Shown piece by piece: positions 42,795 to 51,100 of a stretch of DNA of 64,000 nt (the first letter of the stretch is position 1; the number at the start of each line of letters is the position of its first letter). A program made the position numbers and the translations under genes. The DNA comes from Paenibacillus endophyticus (GTDB lineage: Bacteria > Bacillota > Bacilli > Paenibacillales > Paenibacillaceae): positions 54,131 to 118,130 of the forward strand of contig NZ_JACHXW010000009.1 in assembly GCF_014192395.1 (NCBI RefSeq), written 5' to 3'. The notes beneath the pieces were generated by a model. That model did not search any database, was not told the DNA's origin, and was given only the letters and a program-made list of their open reading frames with translations.

Positions 42795-43088
42795 TTACTT
42801 CAGATTTTTCGCAAAGTAGGCTGCCGCCTTTTTTAGAATGTCGTTTTCTTCCTTGAGATCAGCGAGTTGCTTACGAAGCTTACGTATTTCCTGATCTTCC
42901 ACTTTAAGATTTCCACTGCCAGGAAAGGATTGTTCGCCGTCTTGCTTGTACAACTTTATCCAGTCTTTAACCGTCGTATAATGCACGCCTAGTTCCTTGG
43001 CTGTTTAAGAAGCTGTTGATTCTTCTGCTAATATACGCAGGACTACCTGCTCCTTAAATGCCTTGTCGAATTTTTTTCGTTGTCCCAT
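42795..43088 (-). pseudogene. IS3-family OrfA with an in-frame stop
   Basis: From MGQRKKFDKAFKEQVVLRIL the frame reads to EESTAS and then meets TAA (43005-43007). It resumes TAKELGVHYTTVKDWIK and ends in the coiled-coil LRKQLADLKEENDILKKAA. The protein is otherwise intact, so a single substitution has likely killed it. An internal restart could give only the C-terminal half without the HTH. Confidence 0.85.
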
Positions 43089-43151
43089 GTGAATCCCTCC
43101 ATAATTTATTATAGAGGTTTTCTTCGTGTCCATCTATTCGGGGCAAGGTCA

Positions 43152-43255
43152 CAAGTGCGAAATAAGTACGAGATAAGTGCGAGACAAGTGCGAAGTAAGA
43201 ACAAATAAGTACAAACAATCACGAAACAAATACGAAACAAATACGAAACAAGAGG
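43152..43255. repeat. 11-bp tandem array, right part
   Basis: About nine more units of the ACAAGTGCGAG type, more diverged toward the right (ACAAATACGAA). Together with the left part this was one array before the IS inserted. Confidence 0.88.
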
Positions 43256-43394
43256 TAACCATATGGATGGTTGCTTCTTGTTTTTTGGCGTCCTGAACGG
43301 TTCCCGCATCGGCTGCACTATTTCTATAAAAACCATAATTTTAGCTTAATAAACACGTCAGCTGTACGATTTCCGGTATATATAAATGAACCCG

Positions 43395-43463
43395 TTGCAA
43401 TTGAAATTGGCGCGTGCTATGATGACATAAGTCGAAATGACCGTTTTGGTTTTTTGGTCATTT
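43395..43463 (+). promoter_or_regulatory. tetR-type gene promoter and operator 1
   Basis: TTGCAA (43395-43400) and TATGAT (43418-43423) are 17 bp apart. Just downstream lies AAATGACC-N13-GGTCATTT (43435-43463), a perfect 8-bp inverted repeat across the expected transcription start. The region 43256-43394 shows no gene. Confidence 0.75.
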
Positions 43464-43493
43464 ATTGAGAAGTATCGGGTCGGAGGTGTTAGG

Positions 43494-44069
43494 GTGGCAA
43501 TTGATCGACGACAGCAGGTTGTGGATGCGGCAGCCAAGTCTTTTGCGTTGTTCGGCTACAAAGCGACGACGATGGATCAGGTTGCGAAGATTGCGAATGT
43601 AGGCAAGGGAACGATCTATACGTTCTTTTCGAATAAAGAAGAGCTGTTTCATGAGATTATGAAAAAGCTGATTATGGAAATGAAGCTGGTAGCAGAGAAG
43701 GTTCTCGATCCAAATCGCGGGTTCTTCGATAATTTGCATGCAGCACTGGAGCAATTGCTTGAATTCCGTGAGGAGCATGAGCTTGCGCTCAAGCTCTCCC
43801 ATGAGGTGCGTGAGATCGGTACGCCGATGGCAGTGGAAGGCATGCAGCAGATTGAGAAAGCTGTGGTAGGCTACATTCAAAACCAGGTGCAGCAGGCGAT
43901 GGATAAAGGCGAGATTAAACCATGCAACCCGGAAATTACGGCATTTGTCATGCTGAGATTGTACATGGCACTGACGGTGGATTGGAAAAAAACGCATGAT
44001 CCGCTGGATAAGCAGCAGGTAGCGGAGCAGCTGCGGTTTTATATGCAAGTAGGATTGGCTCCGGAATAG
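43494..44069 (+). CDS. TetR-family repressor
   Basis: A 191-residue regulator. The HTH domain is VVDAAAKSFALFGYKATTMD, then QVAKIANVGKGTIYTFFSNK (about residues 8-50). The C-terminal ligand domain has no specific signature but resembles YfiR/FadR-like TetR proteins that control membrane transporters. The GTG start is fixed by GGAGG seven bases upstream. Identical operator arms and spacing occur before this gene and before the following YhgE-like gene, so it probably represses both. Confidence 0.88.
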   Translation: MAIDRRQQVVDAAAKSFALFGYKATTMDQVAKIANVGKGTIYTFFSNKEELFHEIMKKLIMEMKLVAEKVLDPNRGFFDNLHAALEQLLEFREEHELALKLSHEVREIGTPMAVEGMQQIEKAVVGYIQNQVQQAMDKGEIKPCNPEITAFVMLRLYMALTVDWKKTHDPLDKQQVAEQLRFYMQVGLAPE

Positions 44070-44094
44070 CCTGGATGCCTTTTTTTACACTATA

Positions 44095-44123
44095 AAATGA
44101 CCGAATGACAATAATGGTCAATT
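44095..44123 (+). promoter_or_regulatory. TetR operator 2, before the YhgE-like gene
   Basis: AAATGACC-N13-GGTCAATT has the same arms and the same 13-bp spacer as operator 1, with one changed base. TATAAA (44091-44096) touches its left edge as a possible -10. Confidence 0.7.
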
Positions 44124-44145
44124 AGTAATGAGGAGAGTGGACGCG

Positions 44146-46383
44146 TTGAAGTTCAGAGGATTGAAACAGTTTGGCAAGGAACTAACCGGCATTGCAGGCA
44201 ACAAAATGCTGCTCATATCCGTAATCGGCGTACTTATGATTCCGCTTATGTATTCATCGATGTTTTTGGGCGCATTCTGGGATCCTTACGGGCATCTGGA
44301 CAAAATGCCCGTAGCTATCGTCAATGCGGATAAAGGATACACGTATAACGACGAAACGCTGCATATTGGCGATGATTTCGAGGAACAATTAAAGGAAAAC
44401 GAAAAATTCGAATGGCATTTCGTAAGCCAGGCAGAAGCGGAAGCGGGGATGGAGGATCACAGCTATTATATGGCTATTGAGATTCCCGCTGATTTCTCCG
44501 AGAAAACAACGACGCTCACTTCGGATGAGCCTACGCCAGCACAGCTGACTTACTTGGCTAACGAGAGCTATAACTTTCTAGCCTCGCAGATTGGCAGCAA
44601 AGCAGTGGATACGATGAAGGTGGAGCTTGGCCGCGAAGTGACGGCAGCGTATACGCGTACCGTGTTTGGGCAAATCGAAGAGCTCGCTGACGGAATCGGG
44701 GCGGCGAGCGACGGTGCCGGCGAGATTGCCGACGGCACGACGAAAGCAAAGGATGGAGCCGTGCTCATCGAGCGCAATCTTGCAAAGCTCGTCAGCGGAT
44801 CAATGACGCTGAAGGAAGGTGTCGCCAAGCTTAGCGATGGCGGCGCGGCGCTTGGGAAAGGCAGTGCCGAGCTCAGCGCAGGCACTGCAGGGTTAGCGAG
44901 CGGCCTGGCGCAGCTGCAGGCTGCGCAGCAGCAGCTTGGCGCCGGAGCAGCATCGCTAGGCGAAGGCGCGGGTTCGCTTGGCGCCGGAGCGGCGAAGCTC
45001 AGCGACGGGATGGCGCAGCTGGCTGGAGCGAGCGGACAGCTGGCGGAAGGGGCTTCGGACGCGCAGCAGGCTGCGGGGCAGCTGGCTGGCGCGATGAAGG
45101 AGTCTTCAGCAGGCGAGGAGCAGCTGAAGGATGGGGCTGCGGAGCTGGCGAATGGGCTGGCGCAGCTTGGCCAGTCTAATCCGGAGCTGGCTTCGAGCGA
45201 CAGCTTTGCTTCGCTGCTGAAGGCTAGCCGCGAGCTGGCTGAAGGATTGGAGAAGTCCGCTGCCGGCCAAGCGCAGCTGAGCGGTGGCGCCACCAAGCTT
45301 AATGATGGATTGGTGAAGGTCGCTGAAGGCCTTGGAAGCTTCGATGTGAAAGCGCAGGAAGCGGCTGCTGGCGGCAAGCAATTAGGCGCTGGTGCGGAGC
45401 AGGTCATAACTGGAGCAGAAAAGTTTGCAGGCGGTATGATTCAGTTTGGCGACAAGCTGAAAGAAGCTAGCGGCGGTGCGGCTAAGCTTGCAGCGGGAGC
45501 GAAGCAGCTGGATAGCGGAGCATCAACGCTTACGGCGGGGCTCTCGCAGCTGTCGACTAGCGTCGCTCCCTTTGTAGACGGGTCCGCAGCTCTGGAGGAT
45601 GGCGCAAAGCGAGTCGCCACAGGGCTGTTGAAGCTGGAAGACGGTACACAGGAGCTTTCCGGCAAGCTGGGTGATGCATCGGACAAAACGGCTGATTTGA
45701 ATCTAACCGATGCGATGGTCGATATGTTCTCGGACCCGGTTAAGCTCGATGTCGAGAAAATGACTGAGGTCGACAACTACGGAACGGGACTCGCTCCCTA
45801 CTTCCTGTCGCTGGGCTTGTTCGTAGGGGCAATGCTGCTGACAATCGTGTACTCCGTGCGCGAGCCTGCTGTCCGTCCGGACAGCGGCTGGAGCTGGTTT
45901 TGGAGCAAGGCGCTTACCTTGTCGCTAATCGGCATCATCCAAGCGTTAATTGCTGACGCAGCGCTTCTATTCTTATTGAGGCTTGAAGTGCAGAGTGTGG
46001 GACTATTCGTGTTTTATTCCATGCTGACCAGCTTAACGTTCATGATGATCATTCAGTTCTTGGTTGCATCAATGGGCAATCCAGGGCGTTTTATCGCCGT
46101 AATATTGTTGATTTTCCAGTTGACGAGCTCCGCGGGGACGTTCCCGATCGAGCTTGTACCAGGCTGGCTGCAAAAGATTTCTCCATTCCTGCCGATGACC
46201 TATGCGGTAGCAGGATTTAGGGACATCGTATCGAGCGGCGATTACAGCTCAATGGGCAGAGATATTGCGACACTTGCAGGCATTGCGATTTTATTCGCCC
46301 TGTTATCCTACCTTTACTTCACGCTGTCTCATCGCAAAATCAAAAATGAAAGCTCGGAGCAGCCGGCAGTTCCGGTTGTTTAG
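44146..46383 (+). CDS. YhgE/Pip-family membrane protein
   Basis: A protein of about 745 residues. A single N-terminal transmembrane segment (MLLISVIGVLMIPLMYSSMF) precedes an extracytoplasmic region of roughly 530 residues. About 300 of these form heptad-like repeats of the LAxGxxQLxxGxxxL type (about 190-510). Five C-terminal transmembrane segments complete the ABC-2/MmpL-like topology. The family includes phage infection protein Pip and is linked to type VII secretion, phage adsorption and drug export. The TTG start is preferred because AGGAG lies about ten bases upstream; an ATG six codons earlier has no ribosome site. Its promoter carries the TetR operator. Confidence 0.88.
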   Translation: MKFRGLKQFGKELTGIAGNKMLLISVIGVLMIPLMYSSMFLGAFWDPYGHLDKMPVAIVNADKGYTYNDETLHIGDDFEEQLKENEKFEWHFVSQAEAEAGMEDHSYYMAIEIPADFSEKTTTLTSDEPTPAQLTYLANESYNFLASQIGSKAVDTMKVELGREVTAAYTRTVFGQIEELADGIGAASDGAGEIADGTTKAKDGAVLIERNLAKLVSGSMTLKEGVAKLSDGGAALGKGSAELSAGTAGLASGLAQLQAAQQQLGAGAASLGEGAGSLGAGAAKLSDGMAQLAGASGQLAEGASDAQQAAGQLAGAMKESSAGEEQLKDGAAELANGLAQLGQSNPELASSDSFASLLKASRELAEGLEKSAAGQAQLSGGATKLNDGLVKVAEGLGSFDVKAQEAAAGGKQLGAGAEQVITGAEKFAGGMIQFGDKLKEASGGAAKLAAGAKQLDSGASTLTAGLSQLSTSVAPFVDGSAALEDGAKRVATGLLKLEDGTQELSGKLGDASDKTADLNLTDAMVDMFSDPVKLDVEKMTEVDNYGTGLAPYFLSLGLFVGAMLLTIVYSVREPAVRPDSGWSWFWSKALTLSLIGIIQALIADAALLFLLRLEVQSVGLFVFYSMLTSLTFMMIIQFLVASMGNPGRFIAVILLIFQLTSSAGTFPIELVPGWLQKISPFLPMTYAVAGFRDIVSSGDYSSMGRDIATLAGIAILFALLSYLYFTLSHRKIKNESSEQPAVPVV

Positions 46384-46539
46384 AGGCTTCCTGCACGGAT
46401 TCATTTCAGGGATAGGCATTGTAAAAGTTGCTTCACCCGTTTCCGTTCCGCTTGTGAATGCTGGTGCGGCTCTCGTGTGTCTCTCTGCTAACGTTCCCGT
46501 TAAAGCTGTGTTTGTCGTCGTTCAAGACGATGTTTATGT

Positions 46540-46900
46540 TTCAGCAATGGGTCCAACCGAACTAACTGGGAGACGGGAGCGACAGGAACTGCTGGAGTCA
46601 CAGGAGCAATCGGCTACAGGAGTCACAGGAGCAATCGGCGAACTGAAGGTACAGAAGCAAATGGCTACAGGAGTCACAGGAGCAATTGGTTTCTGGAGTC
46701 ACAGGAGCAATTGGTTACTGGAGTCATAGGAGCAATTGATTACTGGAGTCACAGGAGCAATTGGTTACTGGAGGTACAAGATCAATCGGTTACTGGAAGC
46801 ATAGGGGATCCGGGAGCAACGAGCGCGACATGCGTAAACGGAGCGACAGGTCATTCGTCTTTGACCGTGCTACATCTGTTTTCTCTGGAAACTTGTGGAG
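46540..46900 (+). pseudogene. Decayed collagen-like (Gly-X-Y) protein gene
   Basis: The DNA repeats GGAGTCACAGGAGCAAT, which in one frame reads GATGTAGVTGAIG and GVTGAIG. The frame changes about every 27-45 bp, so that ATGVTGAIG alternates with WSHRSNW. No start, ribosome site or intact frame spans it. Upstream sequence (46384-46540: VKAVFVVVQDDVYVSAMGPT) may be its former N-terminus. Collagen-like proteins are common on spore surfaces of Bacillales, which is the likely origin. Confidence 0.55.
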
Positions 46901-47026
46901 CAGTCCGGAAAGTGCAGTCGATATTGCTTTATTGTCGGTACGATTACAGGTACGCCTTGCGAGCTGCTAGCAGATTTATCGGCTAATAATAGTACAACAA
47001 GCATTCAAGACAGCAGGTAAACGAGG

Positions 47027-47055
47027 GGGTAGCGATCATCGCTATCCTCTTTTTC
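47027..47055 (+). terminator. Terminator after the collagen-like remnant
   Basis: GGGTAGCG pairs with CGCTATCC around ATCAT, followed by TCTTTTTCT. From here to 47267 I see no gene. Confidence 0.7.
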
Positions 47056-47267
47056 TATCTGCTTGCTGGACGTTAACGAGTGCAGCCCAATTAAATAGTG
47101 GGTTTAGCAGAGAGGATTTCACGTCTGCTTCCGAGAAAATCAGATAAAGTTAGGCAGCTTTCCTCTTTAGAGGCTCGCAAAGAGCCATTCATCGTTGCAA
47201 TGACGGTGATTAAGCTTTAAGAGCCATACTGTGCCATCCCTTAGACAAATTTTATCGAGCCTGTATA

Positions 47268-47459
47268 GCTACGCTGTAGAAAGTGCAATGTAATCCTCAA
47301 GAAGTAAGTAAATGGCTAGCTACATTGCAGTTATTACAACGTTAAGTAAGGATTACTGCTGAATTAGGAGGATAGGGGGCCATACTATTGCACTTTCTAC
47401 AGTGTAGAGGGCAGACTTGTGTGCTGTGTGAGGTTTAGATTGCAGAAAGTACAGTGTAG
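47268..47459. repeat. Four-palindrome module, copy 6
   Basis: H1 (CTACGCTGTAGAAAGTGCAATGTA) starts at 47269, H2 (CTACATTGCAG, ATTACAACGT) at 47320, H3 (CTATTGCACTTTCTACAGTGTAG) at 47385 and H4 (ATTGCAGAAAGTACAGTGTAG) ends at 47459. TAC-to-TAC spacing H1-H2 is 51 bp and the total TAC-to-GTAG span is 189 bp, as in the other copies. The sequence between palindromes is unrelated to copies 1-5. Confidence 0.85.
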
Positions 47460-47504
47460 GCTAATTGGTGCTGGGTGTCAGCTGTAGGGACGGTGCGTTG
47501 ATAC

Positions 47505-47800
47505 AAACACAGATAAAACGCAGATGGAACGCAGATAGAACACAGATAGAACACAGATAGAACACAGAAAAACGCAGCAGATAAAATGCATATGAAATGC
47601 AGATGAAACGCGGAATGAACGTAGATGAAACGCAGATGAAATGCAGAAGAAACGCGGATTGAACGTAGATGAAACGCAGATTAAATGCAGAAGAAACGCG
47701 GTTTGAATGCAGATGAAACGCAGAAGAAACGCGGATTGAATGCAGATGAGACGTAGAAGATAAACCGCAGATAAACCGCAGTTAAAGCGAAGATGCAATG
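47505..47800. repeat. 11-bp tandem array with a 44-bp higher order
   Basis: Units such as GATGAAACGCA, GATGAAATGCA, GAAGAAACGCG and GATTGAACGTA recur with an 11-bp period and, in the centre, as 4-unit (44-bp) blocks. It starts 46 bp after module copy 6. A 184-codon minus-strand frame over it has no ribosome site and repeats the same peptide, so I do not call it a gene. The stretch 47801-48127 holds nothing I can support. Confidence 0.9.
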
Positions 47801-48127
47801 GAGATTTGATTTGAGGAAAGAATCGTGAGTAGCTATAGGATAGGAGCGCTGACACAGGGACGAGCGAAATTGGTGCGTTGGCGAGTAATGGAATGAGTCG
47901 GTGCGGAACTAGGTTAAATAAGGGAATTTTGAACAAAAGAATAGCCAAAAGGGATGTAAGTCCCATGCGTTGAGATAGGCAACATTTAGGGGGAGTGGAG
48001 TCTTCTGATACAAGAAATCGCGTGACATGCATTTCATCCTATTCGTAGTGATAACCTCCCAGAAAGGCTCCTCAAAGAAATGGCGGAGGATGCTTGTTCG
48101 ATTGTGAGGGATTCTGTAGACTCCCTT

Positions 48128-48158
48128 CAAAAATGAAAGGGCACCTAAATAGGTACCC
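48128..48158 (-). terminator. Terminator of the giant SLH protein gene
   Basis: On the minus strand GGGTACCTATTTAGGTGCCC folds with a five-base loop and is followed by TTTCATTTTTG. It lies 30 bp after the stop codon. Confidence 0.8.
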
Positions 48159-48188
48159 TATGCAATGTAGACTTTATGTTTGCTTGGT

Positions 48189-51100
48189 TTACTGATTTAA
48201 TCCCTCCAGCATGCGGATTAATATCGTCACAGCCTCGGCCCTCGTCGCTGGCGCAGCAGGGTTGAACCGATTATCGTCAGTGCCTTTTATAAGCCCAAGC
48301 TCCTTAATTGCAGCCACTGCACCTCTCCCCCATGCCGGGATTGCTCCGTCATCCGCAAATCCAGAGACGGGATTCGCAGGAATAGTCAACTTCAGCGCGT
48401 TTGCGATCATCGCTGCCATCTCCATGCGCGTAATCTCGGCATTGGGACGGAAGGAGCCATCTGCATAGCCCTTGATGATCCCCGCTTCAACAGCTTTGGC
48501 GATTGCTTCCCGTGCCCAAGCTCCGATTTGCGCCTTATCCGTGAAGGCTAGCTCCCCGTCTGCTTGCGGCAGCTTCAACGCATGCGCGAGCATAGCCGCG
48601 AATTCTGCACGCGTTACGCTTCTGCCAGGCTTAAATGTGCCGTCGTCGTAGCCTTTGACCAAGCCAAGGTTCGCAGCCAGCTTAATACTCGATTCAGCCC
48701 AATTCCCCGCAATGTCGCTGAATTGCGCCTCGGGATTTGGAACAGCCTCCTTATCCACGGCGAAGACCGCGAATTTCGTGAAGTGGTCCACCTGTACGCT
48801 AATCTCGCTGCCGGTGACTTCTCCGCCGATTTCGACCCACTCTTGCTTCGTTTCGTCATAATAGAAGATGACAGGCTTGTCGGTGTTCTTGACGCTGCTA
48901 GAATCGAATGCAAAGGTCAGCGTTATCGGTTTATCGAAGTTTTTCGTGAAGTTTTTCGTAATCTCATAGATCGAGCTGGCCAATGTATCATTATCCGTTA
49001 ACAGGCCTTCCGTATCCAGCACCTTTTCGATTTTCACCTTAAGTTCTTGCTCTGCAGCCCCGCTCGGTATTACCAGCTTCACGGTGTTGTCCATGCTGAC
49101 TTCCCCGGATTTGCCCACAGGAAGCGTCAGTTGACCATTCCTCGAAACGATAGGTTCGTTCGAAGGAGGTGCCGGAACAGACGGGCTTGGTGAAGGATCT
49201 ATCACCGCCGCACGGGTTACAGTTACCGTGTACGTCTTCATTGTCGTTCCGTCCTCAGCCGTGACCACGACCTCAATGATGTTGGCACCAACGTTTAGCG
49301 TGATTGGTGCCGACGCATTTACACTTGTTACCGCCATGCCATTCACTTTGACCGTCGCCTTGGCGTCCGCCGCTGCAGGCATGACCATCAAGCTGCTTAC
49401 CCCGTTCGCTACGCTAGCGGTATAAATTGTCCTACCCGATGCAAACGCCGGATTCAGCGCCGCGCCTTCCGAAAGCGCCAGATTGCTCAAGTTGGCATTC
49501 GTGCTCGCCGACGTGGATGCGCGCACCACAGTAATTAGGTAAGCCTGCGTTTCGTTACCGTCCGCCGGCACATAGAGGACCAGAATGGAGGTGATGCCCT
49601 CTTTCAGTGCGATTTCGCCTGATTCCGTACCACTTTCTACGATATTGTCTTCTACGATTATCGTCGCTCCTGCATCAGTCGCCGTCGGCGTGACCGTCAA
49701 GCTAGTTTGGCTGTACGGCACGAAAACGACATAGTCTGTCGTAGCTGGATCAAACGCCGGGTCCAGTGCCGCGCCTCCCGACAAGACCAGATTGCTTAAG
49801 CTCGGCAATGACTCAGCACGCGTTACCGTTACTGTATACATCTGCGTTATCGTGCCATCCGCGGACGTTACCACAACCGGAATCGTATTCGCGCCTACGT
49901 CCAATGGGATGGCGCCCGATTCGGCTCCGCTTGCTACCGTCATGTCTTTTACCGTTACCTTAGCTCCCTCGGCCGACACGGTTGGCGTGACCGTTAGTGT
50001 ACTCACATCATTCGGTACGTCTGCCGTGTAACTTATTGTGTCCCACTCAAACGCAGGGCTTAGTGCGACTCCGCCAGACAACGTCAGATTGCCCAAGCTG
50101 GCATTTACGCTTACTTCCGCACGCATGACCCAGACCGTGTACGTCCTCTTTAATCCATTCGCTGCCGTCACTTCAATATCAATAGGATTGACGCCTACGT
50201 TCAGCGCAATGTTGTCGGACGCCGTTCCGCTGCTTACATTTGCTCCGTTAACCTTGACCGTCGCGCCCCCATTCGCCACAGTCGGCGTCACCGATAGCGT
50301 ATCCACTTCATAGGCCACGCTCGCATCGTAGTACAGCATATCCGATGTAAACATTTTATCAAGCATGACTCCGCCAGATAATGTTAGGCTGCTCAAGTCG
50401 GCATTCCCGCTCAAAGGAGGTGCCGCACGCGTCACAGTTAGCTTGTATGTCTGCTTCGCGATCCGGTCCGCTGCCGTCACTTCAATCGTGATCAGGTTAT
50501 CGCCTTCGCTCAGCGGAATGGGATCATCGTGATTCGTCATACCGTTAATCAGAATCGTCGCACCCTTATTTGAGGCGATTGGGGCTACGATGATATCACT
50601 CATGTCATAGTCTACATTCATCGTGTAATTCAACGTCCCCGGCGCAAACGTTGGATTAAGCGGTCCGCCGGCGACAAAACTTAATACGCGCAAGCTCGCG
50701 TCCGTACTTGGCGGCGCGGCGGCGCGCGTCACCGTTACCATGTATTCCGTGGTTGTCTTGCCGTCTTCTGCCGTCACGCGAAGGGGGATTGGATTGTTAC
50801 CTTCTCGCAACGCGATCACATATGGAGTACCGCTAGCGATCGTTCCACCGTATACTTGCAGCCTTGCTTTAGCGTTAGCTACGTTTGGTGTAATCGTCAT
50901 GGTACTCACGTCATGCGTGACACTTGCCGTGTAAGCTACCGTACCTGGCTCAAACGCCGGGCTTAGGGCAATTCCGTCAGATAATGTCAGGCTGCCCAAG
51001 CTCGCATCCGCGCTCGGCGGCTCCGCTCGAGTCACCGTGACGGTGTACGTCGACCGGTTCACGCCGTCCGCGGCCGTCACTTCTATGATAATGAGGGTTT

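Larger units (their letters stand above)
41884..43151 (-). mobile_element. IS3-family (IS150-like) element, inserted in the 11-bp array
   Basis: The 1268-bp element begins TGACGTTGCC and ends GGCAAGGTCA. The terminal inverted repeats continue imperfectly for about 38 bp (shared GACA, AAGAAA and CCTC blocks). The 4-bp CAAG at 41880-41883 is repeated at 43152-43155, a fitting target duplication. Two overlapping transposase frames lie on the minus strand. A stop codon in orfA makes autonomous movement unlikely. Confidence 0.9.

Noticed and set aside
44568..45407. Long minus-strand frame inside the YhgE-like gene
   Set aside because: It is the antisense of the Gly/Ala/Leu-rich repeat region and lacks its own signals.
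47478..48032. 184-codon minus-strand frame over the second 11-bp array
   Set aside because: Repeat-derived peptide, no ribosome site, no domain.
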